Source of the DNA: RGIG7332 sp045589235
Lineage (GTDB): Bacteria > Bacillota > Clostridia > Oscillospirales > JAAYXM01
Length of the DNA stretch: 11,327 bases
Direction of reading: 5' to 3'
Assembly (NCBI GenBank): GCA_045589235.1
Contig: JAZNOR010000083.1
Coordinates: forward strand, 1-11,327
Part shown: piece after piece, positions 1 through 5,620 of the stretch
Layout: the number at the start of each line of letters is the position of its first letter
Position numbering within the stretch: position 1 is the stretch's first letter
Notes under the pieces: model-generated
What the model saw: only the letters and a program-made list of their open reading frames with translations
What the model was told of the DNA's origin: nothing
Database searches by the model: none
Program-made: the position numbers and the translations under genes

Positions 1-555
1 CACCATAGGCAGCAAAAGTTTTTTTATGAGACTAATAATAAAATTAGAAAAAATAAGACTTGCGCTGTATCTCGCTGTTGCGCCCAGCGGTGAACCTGTT
101 ACTGCAACCGCTGCACTAAGTGTTGGCATAAGTATTTTTGAAAAGGCATCCATTTCATCAACCGTTTGCGTTCCGATATTTATAAACGAATCTATCTTTC
201 CGGCAACTGATGCAAAAATAGCAATCGCCGCTACCGTTGTCACATAATTGGGGATTGATTTTAACCCTGCATCTGAAACACCTGTTAAAAGCGTTGACAA
301 CACCGCAATCGCAAATATAACACCGATTGTTTTTAATGATGCATCAAACACACCAGAAAACTCTTCTTTTATACGATTTAACAAGGTTTTAAGTCCGCTC
401 TCTAAAGATATATCCTGAGTTATTTCAATGTTAACCCCTGCTCGCTCAAGTTTGTCCAATTCAAGCGCATTTTTTTGTCGTTCAAACACATCATTTGCAC
501 TCGCATTTAAAACAAATATAATTACAATAAAAAAGCTTAAAATCAGCTTTTTCAC
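1..555 (-). CDS. spoIIIAE: Stage III sporulation protein AE, N-terminal part (gene continues past left edge)
   Basis: SpoIIIAE is a polytopic membrane protein of the SpoIIIA-SpoIIQ channel, which joins mother cell and engulfed forespore and is needed for late forespore gene expression. The reading frame is open for 185 codons from a GTG at 555 to the window edge; the family is usually near 400 residues, so under half is visible. Residues 1-20 form a signal peptide (MKKLILSFFIVIIFVLNASA, likely cleaved before Asn-Asp). A charged stretch follows, then hydrophobic segments near residues 78-97 and 107-122, and a Gly/Ala/Ser-rich segment (LSAAVAVTGSPLGATARYSA) typical of the family. The GTG lies 4 bp after the spoIIIAD stop, with only a weak ribosome-binding site. 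Identity rests on this pattern plus its place after spoIIIAA-AD. No frameshift is seen in the visible part. Confidence 0.92.
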   Translation of the reverse strand, partial: MKKLILSFFIVIIFVLNASANDVFERQKNALELDKLERAGVNIEITQDISLESGLKTLLNRIKEEFSGVFDASLKTIGVIFAIAVLSTLLTGVSDAGLKSIPNYVTTVAAIAIFASVAGKIDSFINIGTQTVDEMDAFSKILMPTLSAAVAVTGSPLGATARYSASLIFSNFIISLIKKLLLPMV

Positions 556-559
556 CTTT

Positions 560-943
560 TCACATCCTAACTATAAGTTCAATAACCGTTTCAATAAGCG
601 GAATAGACAGCACAATCGCAACAGCCGCCGCACATAGCTCAATTAAAGTCGCAACACTTGAAATACCACTTTCTTTGCACACATCACTTCCGATTCGTGC
701 AAGAAAAGCCACCGCACTCACCTTTAAAACCGGTGTTAGTAAAGCTTCATTAACTCCTGCAATTTCCGCAAGTGTTTTTATAAAAGAAAGTGCTGTTTTT
801 AAAGCCTCGCTCGAAAGTGCAAAAACAAGTCCGCAAGCAATTAGTATAACTGCAAGTGAAATTTCCGGAGCATAGCGTTTAATTAACGTTACAACAAGCG
901 CAGTTATAATAGCAAATGCTATACATTTAATTAAAAGTTCCAT
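560..943 (-). CDS. spoIIIAD: Stage III sporulation protein AD
   Basis: This is a small integral membrane subunit encoded by the spoIIIA operon, made in the mother cell and placed in the outer forespore membrane. The product is about 127 residues, close to the usual ~130. Hydrophobic helices lie near residues 3-20, 25-43, 68-85 and 95-118. It is paralogous in fold to SpoIIIAC. The chosen start is the ATG at 943, giving MELLIKCIAF. An in-frame TTG two codons upstream (949) overlaps the spoIIIAC stop and is an alternative. The ribosome-binding site is poor for both, so translation may be coupled to spoIIIAC, whose stop is only 2 bp upstream of the ATG. It ends 4 bp before spoIIIAE. Identity is from size, membrane pattern and operon position. 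Confidence 0.92.
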   Translation of the reverse strand: MELLIKCIAFAIITALVVTLIKRYAPEISLAVILIACGLVFALSSEALKTALSFIKTLAEIAGVNEALLTPVLKVSAVAFLARIGSDVCKESGISSVATLIELCAAAVAIVLSIPLIETVIELIVRM

Positions 944-945
944 AC

Positions 946-1140
946 TCAAAAGCCAAAGGTTGACTTAATAAGGTCAAATAATGCGCTTATTTCATCAATT
1001 ACAATCATAAGAACAACTATAAGGCCTGCAAGTGTTGTAAGCATTGCTTGTTCTTCTCGTCCTGAGCGTATCAGCAATTGATTTAATACTGACACCAGGA
1101 TCCCTATTGCCGCAACTTTAAAAATTAAATCTACCTGCAT
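946..1140 (-). CDS. spoIIIAC: Stage III sporulation protein AC
   Basis: A 64-residue membrane protein with two predicted helices (about residues 5-22 and 33-50), matching SpoIIIAC in size (family ~65-68) and place. The segment with GREEQAMLTTLAGLIVVLMI resembles the conserved Gly/Arg-Glu turn and second helix of the family. It is a subunit of the SpoIIIA complex in the mother-cell-derived forespore membrane. The ATG at 1140 has a good ribosome-binding site (AGAGGA, about 9 bp upstream), the clearest of the three small genes. It starts 13 bp after the spoIIIAB stop, and its own stop lies at the spoIIIAD start, which fits coupled translation. Confidence 0.93.
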   Translation of the reverse strand: MQVDLIFKVAAIGILVSVLNQLLIRSGREEQAMLTTLAGLIVVLMIVIDEISALFDLIKSTFGF

Positions 1141-1153
1141 TTTATCAAATCCT

Positions 1154-1672
1154 CTATATCAGAATTATAACGAGTGCAATGCCTGAAATAATACTTAAAT
1201 TACCGTATAGCTTACCTAACTTTACACACGCATCATCGGCGCATTTTAAATATCCTTCAAATCTTCTTTTTGTATATAATATAGCGCTTAGTGTTTCTTC
1301 CGCATTATATCTTCCGAGCGAATTACCAAGTTCAGACAGTGTTTGCATCTCCTGCACAGAAAGCTCTAAGTAGTCACTTTCTTTAACATTTCTGTTCCAG
1401 ATAAGAGCAAAAGGCAAATCGTTTCTTTCTTTTTGCAAAACGCTAAGACTTATGAAAAACTTTAAAACTCTCCCACTTGTTACATTACAAAGTCTTTTTA
1501 TTAATTCTTCTGTTGATGTGCACATACAAGAGATTTCAGAATGCATAATTTCAAATGCTGAAATAAACATGGATAACGTTTCTTTCCGACACGTCAGCCG
1601 CGCTTTTTGCGACACTCCAAAAAGTGTTGCACCTGCTATTATAATTATTGATCCCAATGTTTTCACAAGCAT
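1154..1672 (-). CDS. spoIIIAB: Stage III sporulation protein AB
   Basis: SpoIIIAB is a membrane protein related in fold to GspF of type II secretion; together with the ATPase SpoIIIAA it supports the mother-cell channel during engulfment. The product is 172 residues, essentially the family length. It has an N-terminal membrane helix (residues ~5-22), a soluble helical middle, the family-typical ELGNSLGRYN motif around residues 114-123, and a C-terminal hydrophobic anchor (~155-172, ending IVLIxILI-like). The start chosen is the ATG at 1672, because GAGGAG at 1681-1686 is 8 bp upstream. An in-frame TTG at 1678 is only 2 bp from that site and is less likely. The spoIIIAA stop lies 2 bp upstream of the ATG. 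Confidence 0.93.
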   Translation of the reverse strand: MLVKTLGSIIIIAGATLFGVSQKARLTCRKETLSMFISAFEIMHSEISCMCTSTEELIKRLCNVTSGRVLKFFISLSVLQKERNDLPFALIWNRNVKESDYLELSVQEMQTLSELGNSLGRYNAEETLSAILYTKRRFEGYLKCADDACVKLGKLYGNLSIISGIALVIILI

Positions 1673-1674
1673 AA

Positions 1675-2580
1675 TCAAAGCTCCTCAACATACCACGTAT
1701 ACTCTCCGTTGTTAATCCCCAGCACAACAGCATAGCGGAAAATGTCAAGCTCATATAGTCTCTTATATAGAGGTCTGGCAAAAAGACACTCCGCATCGTA
1801 TCCATGTGCTGTTGCAAGAAGCGAGACTCCGCAATTTGTTACACATTCCATAGCGTGGATATCTTCTTCTGCGGTAATTTCATCAACCGCTATTATTTCA
1901 GGAGACATTGAGCGCAACATAAGCATCATAGCATCTGCCTTCGGAAGCGCTTCCATTATATCCGTGTGATGACCGGTATAAAACTGCGGTATTGCGTGAT
2001 ATTTAGCCGCAATTTCTGAACGTTCATCCGCTATCGATATACGATAAGCTCGCTCGCCATCTGATAGGTTACGTATTAAATCGCGAAGCATGGTTGTTTT
2101 ACCACATCCCGGCGGAGAAATGATTATTGTATTTTCAAATTCACCATTTTGCATTATTTCATCATATATTTCATTTGATATGCCATTAAATTCTTTTGCT
2201 ATTCGCAACGTAACCGAGGATATATTTTTTATAAAGCTAACCTCACCCGCGTGGTAAACCCCGGTTCCGCAAATTCCAATTCTATGTCCTCCCGGAACGG
2301 TTAAAAAACCCGCCTTTATGCTTTCCGCCGAGCTATGAACCGAGCCTCCCGTTGCAATGTCCAAAACTGTGTCCAAATCTTCGTGACGAACCACACTGTC
2401 ATATGGTATATTTATTTCTTGCTCCGCTGTGAGAACTGTCATTTGCTCTCCGACACGCAAACGAAATTCACGTGCTTTGCATTTAATTTCATCATCTATT
2501 TCCATTGCTTTTGTACGAAAACGCGGTGGTAAAAATTGCACCGCCTGTCCATATCGCGTTACAAGGTATGTATCTGTCAT
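1675..2580 (-). CDS. spoIIIAA: Stage III sporulation protein AA, secretion-type ATPase
   Basis: SpoIIIAA is the cytoplasmic ATPase of the SpoIIIA apparatus, related to secretion and pilus ATPases. It acts in the mother cell at the outer forespore membrane. The product has 301 residues (family ~300-310). A Walker A loop, SPPGCGKTTMLRD, sits at residues 155-167. A Walker B strand, PEIIAVDEI, sits near 227-235 with Asp233-Glu234. A conserved ADERSEI segment is at about 184-190, and ATAHG at 256-260 fits the sensor-like histidine region. The N-terminal part has GGSVHSSAESIKAGFLTVPG, common in the family. The ATG at 2580 has a GGGGG ribosome-binding site 8 bp upstream (2589-2593). It is the first gene of the operon. 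All motor residues I can recognise are present. Confidence 0.96.
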   Translation of the reverse strand: MTDTYLVTRYGQAVQFLPPRFRTKAMEIDDEIKCKAREFRLRVGEQMTVLTAEQEINIPYDSVVRHEDLDTVLDIATGGSVHSSAESIKAGFLTVPGGHRIGICGTGVYHAGEVSFIKNISSVTLRIAKEFNGISNEIYDEIMQNGEFENTIIISPPGCGKTTMLRDLIRNLSDGERAYRISIADERSEIAAKYHAIPQFYTGHHTDIMEALPKADAMMLMLRSMSPEIIAVDEITAEEDIHAMECVTNCGVSLLATAHGYDAECLFARPLYKRLYELDIFRYAVVLGINNGEYTWYVEEL

Positions 2581-2611
2581 TTTAATTTCCCCCTGCCTTT
2601 TGTTTACTAAA

Positions 2612-2640
2612 AATCTATGTACAGCAAGTCCGAAATAGAA
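2612..2640 (-). promoter_or_regulatory. Candidate sigma-E-type promoter for spoIIIA
   Basis: On the minus strand, CATAGATT (2619-2612) resembles the sigma-E -10 pattern CATAnAnT, and TTCTATTT (2640-2633) sits 13 bp upstream as a loose -35. The -10 is about 32 bp before the spoIIIAA start codon. In Bacillus and Clostridium the spoIIIA operon is known to use sigma-E in the mother cell, so such a promoter is expected here. The -35 match is weak, so this is a candidate only. Confidence 0.4.
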
Positions 2641-2643
2641 CTA

Positions 2644-2672
2644 TTGACTTTCAAAAACTATGATGATATTCT
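2644..2672 (+). promoter_or_regulatory. Candidate sigma-A-type promoter for the plus-strand gene pair
   Basis: TTGACT (2644-2649) matches five of six -35 consensus bases. TATTCT (2667-2672) matches four of six -10 bases, and the spacer is exactly 17 bp. Transcription would begin near 2678-2680, leaving a leader of about 14 nt that is almost entirely ribosome-binding site (GGAGG at 2681-2685, 7 bp before the ATG at 2693). Nothing resembling a riboswitch or Pho box was seen in the 112-bp intergenic region. Confidence 0.55.
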
Positions 2673-2692
2673 TTAGATAAGGAGGGATTTAT

Positions 2693-3871
2693 ATGACTGC
2701 TAAAAATTTCGGCACTATTATTTTCAAAATTTTAGTTTCAATTATAGCAATTTATGCAAGTATTTATTTTGGATTTATTGCAATGCTTATGCTTTCAGCT
2801 GCAGGCTATCATCCTGTACTCAGTTTTATTGCAATGCTTATACTTCCGGCTTTGCTTTTTCCAATTATCTGGATACCTAAGCGAAAGCTTGTGGTTATAA
2901 TTTGGCTTTTGGCAGTTCTTCTCTATGCCATTGCACTTGCGATAAACTTTGGAATTACAAAATATAATGAAAGTATCACAATAAATACCTCGCCAAATAT
3001 AAACATTTCAGAATATCTCCCATTTGATAAAGATTCAAAAATAGTGAAATTCAGAAGTGAAAAATTAAATTTCACTGACAATCCTCCTAAAATTGACGGT
3101 GCAGCAGCACTATTCCCCGTTTATTCCGCGTTTGTTAATGCTACATATCCTGAAAATACCGATATATCAAGCGATGGAGTTTTTCAGTATAACAACACAT
3201 CCATCGGATACGAACTTTTAGCACAGAAGGACACCGATATCTTCATTGGCGTATATCCGTCTAAAGAACAAATCGAATATGCAAACTATCACAACACAAC
3301 TTTTGAATACACACCAATCGGAACAGAGGCTTTTGTTTTCTTCGTTCATAAGGATAATCCAATTGAAAACCTAACTTCAGACCAGGTTCGAGATATTTAT
3401 TCCGGTAAAATAACAAACTGGAAAGAGCTTGGCGGTAAAAACGAAGAAATTGCCGCATTTCAGCGAAACGAAGGCAGCGGAAGCCAGAGTATGCTTGAAC
3501 GCTTTATGGGCGATACGCCTATTATGGAAGCTCCCAAAGACCTTGTGAATGACCTTATGGTTGGCATAATTGAAAGAGTTTCAAATTATAAGAGTAAATC
3601 AAATTCAATCGGTTTTTCATTCAGATACTATGTTGAAGGAATTATAAAGAATCCGGATATAAAAATGCTCTCGATAGACGGAGTTTCTCCGACTGCCGAG
3701 AACATACGAAACGGAACTTATCCTGTTGTTACACCGATTTATGCAGTTAGTTATGCAGAACGCAAAAATGAAAATGTTGATAAATTGCTTAACTGGATTT
3801 TATCAGACGAAGGTCAAAGAATTATTAACGAAACAGGTTATGTTGGAATTTTGGGTGATTATAATGATTAG
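2693..3871 (+). CDS. Membrane-anchored PstS-like substrate-binding protein
   Basis: A 392-residue protein with an unusual layout. Residues ~8-36, 41-60 and 66-88 are hydrophobic and predict three membrane helices; there is no lipobox. The rest resembles the PstS/PBP-like family of phosphate-binding proteins. IDGAAALFPVYSAF at ~134-147 corresponds to the first ligand-binding loop. GTEAFVFFVHKDNPIENLT at ~210-228 is the usual hinge strand. VRDIYSGKITNWKELGG (232-248) is a strongly family-typical motif, and RNEGSGSQSMLERFM (258-272) is the second ligand loop. LNWILSDEGQRIINETGYV near the C-terminus is also typical. The domain should face outside the cell. Whether it binds phosphate is unknown: no pstC, pstA or pstB is nearby. 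It has a strong ribosome-binding site and its own promoter candidate. A sensory or scavenging role is speculation. Confidence 0.85.
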   Translation: MTAKNFGTIIFKILVSIIAIYASIYFGFIAMLMLSAAGYHPVLSFIAMLILPALLFPIIWIPKRKLVVIIWLLAVLLYAIALAINFGITKYNESITINTSPNINISEYLPFDKDSKIVKFRSEKLNFTDNPPKIDGAAALFPVYSAFVNATYPENTDISSDGVFQYNNTSIGYELLAQKDTDIFIGVYPSKEQIEYANYHNTTFEYTPIGTEAFVFFVHKDNPIENLTSDQVRDIYSGKITNWKELGGKNEEIAAFQRNEGSGSQSMLERFMGDTPIMEAPKDLVNDLMVGIIERVSNYKSKSNSIGFSFRYYVEGIIKNPDIKMLSIDGVSPTAENIRNGTYPVVTPIYAVSYAERKNENVDKLLNWILSDEGQRIINETGYVGILGDYND

Positions 3872-4172
3872 AATAGTTGTTTGGTTTGTTTACGGTACAC
3901 TTTTTCTTCTGCTTGTTCTTTTTTCTTTCCCATTTCCGCAACTTTTAGTAAGTAAAAAATTAGATGCAGAGCTTAGCACTGATAAAAAGAAACACTATTT
4001 GCTTTACGTCAGAATAATTTTAACACTTCTCAGTGTTTTAATTATTGCAGCAGGACTTTTACCGAAGCACTTGATTGTACCAATAATTCTCCCGTTTCTG
4101 TGCATGCTTTTTGTTGCCGCTCTGATTTGCAACAAAAAAGTTCTTGGCAGATGGGCTGCGTATAAGTTTTAA
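3864..4172 (+). CDS. Small hypothetical membrane protein, downstream partner of the PstS-like gene
   Basis: A 102-residue protein I do not recognise. It begins MIRIVVWFVYGTLF and has three predicted membrane helices (about residues 3-27, 45-65 and 70-91), with a lysine-rich loop (KKLDAELSTDKKKHY) between the first two and a basic tail. The ATG at 3864 overlaps the end of the PstS-like gene by 8 bp in another frame, with GGGTGAT about 5 bp upstream as a modest ribosome-binding site. The overlap suggests coupled translation and a shared function. The frame stays open further upstream inside the preceding gene, but that extension lacks a sensible start and conflicts with the clear upstream gene. 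It ends just before a terminator. Function is unknown. Confidence 0.72.
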   Translation: MIRIVVWFVYGTLFLLLVLFSFPFPQLLVSKKLDAELSTDKKKHYLLYVRIILTLLSVLIIAAGLLPKHLIVPIILPFLCMLFVAALICNKKVLGRWAAYKF

Positions 4173-4177
4173 CAGAA

Positions 4178-4205
4178 AAAGGCAACTGATGCTTCAGTTG
4201 CCTTT
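4178..4205. terminator. Bidirectional intrinsic terminator between convergent genes
   Basis: A 12-bp perfect stem (AAAGGCAACTGA at 4178-4189 with TCAGTTGCCTTT at 4194-4205) and a 4-base loop. On the plus strand it is followed by AATTTTTT. On the minus strand the A run at 4176-4180 gives a short T tract. It lies between the stop of the small membrane protein (4172) and the pseudouridine synthase, whose TGA stop (4196-4194) is inside the stem. Confidence 0.85.
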
Positions 4206-5105
4206 AATTTTTTCCAATAATTTTATAAAATATTCAGGAAGCTCACTTTCAAACTTAAGCCTTTCACCTGTTCTTGGGTGCGTAAATTCAATGCATTTTG
4301 AATGAAGGCATTGATTATTTAGCCCCATAGTATTTCTGCCCTTACCATATACAGAATCTCCTACTATCGGATGACCTAAATGCGACATATGTACTCTGAT
4401 TTGATGAGTTCTGCCTGTTTCAAGCTTACATTCTATGTGCGAAAATCCTGAAAATTCTTCAATTACACGATAATGTGTTATCGCCTCTCTTGAATTTTCA
4501 TAGGTTACTGCCATTTTTTTGCGGTCGGTTTTATGCCGTCCAATCGGTGCATTTACTACTCCTTCACTTTCTTTTAAATGACCGTGAATTACCGCGTGAT
4601 ACGTGCGGAATGCGCTGTGTTCTTTAATTTGTTCTGCAAGCGATGTGTGTGATGCATCATTTTTAGCAACGACCATAAGACCGCTTGTATCTTTATCTAG
4701 ACGATGTACAATTCCCGGACGATGAACGCCGTTAATTCCCGAAAGCGAGTCACCGCAATGGTAAAGAAGTGCATTCACAAGTGTTCCATCGGGGTTTCCT
4801 GCCGCAGGATGAACAACCATTCCCACAGCTTTATTGACAACGAGTAAATCTTCATCCTCGTAACAGATATTAAGCGGAATATTTTGAGGCTTTGCCTCAA
4901 TTTCTTCTATTTCGCGTTCAAAAACGGTTATTTCCTCATTGCCGAGAAGCTTATAGTTCTTGCGAACGGTTTTATCATTTACAAGAATTTCTTCTTTTTC
5001 AAGCATATTAACAATTGCAGAGCGCGAAAGTCCGAGCACTGTAGCCAGATATGCATCTATTCTGTCACCTTTGTTTTCATTTGGAATCTTCAGTTTTTCC
5101 TGCAC
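4194..5105 (-). CDS. RluA/RluD-family RNA pseudouridine synthase
   Basis: This enzyme isomerises uridine to pseudouridine in RNA; family members of this layout usually act on 23S rRNA, but the exact target cannot be read from sequence. With the GTG start the product is 303 residues. An S4 RNA-binding domain covers roughly residues 12-60 (RIDAYLATVLGLSRSAIVNM). The catalytic loop HRLDKDTSGLMVVAK has the nucleophilic Asp at about 137. CKLETGRTHQIRVH and HPIVGDSVYG are further family motifs. The start is uncertain: GTG at 5105 has AGGA 8 bp upstream and suits the family's usual N-terminus, while ATG at 5114 has no properly spaced ribosome-binding site. The gene overlaps the end of lspA by 29 bp, implying coupled translation. 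It is the last gene of the minus-strand run. Resembles B. subtilis YlyB. Confidence 0.93.
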   Translation of the reverse strand: MQEKLKIPNENKGDRIDAYLATVLGLSRSAIVNMLEKEEILVNDKTVRKNYKLLGNEEITVFEREIEEIEAKPQNIPLNICYEDEDLLVVNKAVGMVVHPAAGNPDGTLVNALLYHCGDSLSGINGVHRPGIVHRLDKDTSGLMVVAKNDASHTSLAEQIKEHSAFRTYHAVIHGHLKESEGVVNAPIGRHKTDRKKMAVTYENSREAITHYRVIEEFSGFSHIECKLETGRTHQIRVHMSHLGHPIVGDSVYGKGRNTMGLNNQCLHSKCIEFTHPRTGERLKFESELPEYFIKLLEKIKGN

Positions 5106-5559
5106 TCTTATCATCCTTATCAATAAAAAGATAGTAAACACAAAGCAGCACTGCGCCAACACTTATAAAAACATCCGCCACATTAAAAATCGGAAAATTC
5201 ATAAACAGGAAATTGAACATATCAATCACATGCATATCGTTCAAAATTCTGTCAATCAGATTACCGACTGCACCACCGAGTATCATAACAAGACTCCACT
5301 TAAGGCACGGATGCTTTGCTTTTTTAGTAAGCAGAAAATACGCAATAAAAGCACAAACACAAATCGGCACAACGACCAGAAAAAACACATTTCCCTCCAT
5401 TATTGACCAGCCGCCACCTGTGTTTGTAGTGCGGTAAAAACCTAAAATATGCGGAATTATACTAGGTCCTAGTTCGTGAAGGGTTAAATTTGACACCGTC
5501 CAGAATTTCATAGCTTGATCAGCAATTATAATAGCAAAAAATGCAATAAATGCGAGCAC
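5077..5559 (-). CDS. lspA: Lipoprotein signal peptidase (signal peptidase II)
   Basis: LspA is a membrane aspartyl protease that cuts the signal peptide from prolipoproteins just before the lipidated cysteine. The 160-residue product has four hydrophobic segments (about residues 1-18, 57-77, 87-104 and 128-146). The two catalytic aspartates lie in GGAVGNLIDRI (Asp103) and FNVADVFISVG (Asp129). IADQAMKFW near residue 12 is the conserved first motif. The conserved Asn-Thr-Gly motif reads NTGGGWS (46-52) where NTGAAFS/NTGAAW is more usual. The tail after residue 147 is short and charged. The start is GTG at 5559, with AGGAG about 9 bp upstream. It follows ileS by about 60 bp, an association also known from other bacteria, and overlaps the next gene. 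Confidence 0.95.
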   Translation of the reverse strand: MLAFIAFFAIIIADQAMKFWTVSNLTLHELGPSIIPHILGFYRTTNTGGGWSIMEGNVFFLVVVPICVCAFIAYFLLTKKAKHPCLKWSLVMILGGAVGNLIDRILNDMHVIDMFNFLFMNFPIFNVADVFISVGAVLLCVYYLFIDKDDKSAGKTEDSK

Positions 5560-5587
5560 TTAAAACTCTCCTTTTGCACTAAAATGA

Positions 5588-5607
5588 GGCAGAGCAAACG
5601 CCCTGCC
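5588..5607 (-). terminator. Hairpin between ileS and lspA, possible weak terminator or processing site
   Basis: On the minus strand GGCAGGGC (5607-5600) pairs with GCTCTGCC (5595-5588), an 8-bp stem with one G-U pair and a GTTT loop. It lies 13 bp after the ileS stop. The following bases are TCATTTTAG, a poor T tract, so full termination is unlikely. It could reduce readthrough into lspA or stabilise the ileS message end. Confidence 0.4.
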
Positions 5608-5620
5608 CCAATTTATAAAA

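Noticed and set aside
26..247. Plus-strand open frame at the left edge
   Set aside because: Antisense to spoIIIAE, whose frame is open and matches the family.
2581..2692. Possible riboswitch or small RNA in the divergent intergenic region
   Set aside because: Only 112 bp, no stable stem-loop seen; the sequence is accounted for by two promoter candidates and ribosome-binding sites.
3726..3863. Upstream extension of the small membrane protein frame
   Set aside because: It lies entirely within the well-supported PstS-like gene in another frame; the ATG at 3864 gives a clean membrane protein.
5106..5162. Longer N-terminus for the pseudouridine synthase (MLAQCCFVFTIFLL...)
   Set aside because: It would overlap lspA by 86 bp. 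The hydrophobic extension is a frame-shifted reading of the LspA C-terminus and is unlike the family.
4884..5406. Plus-strand open frames opposite lspA and the pseudouridine synthase
   Set aside because: Low-complexity, no recognisable domain, no ribosome-binding site, and antisense to clear conserved genes.
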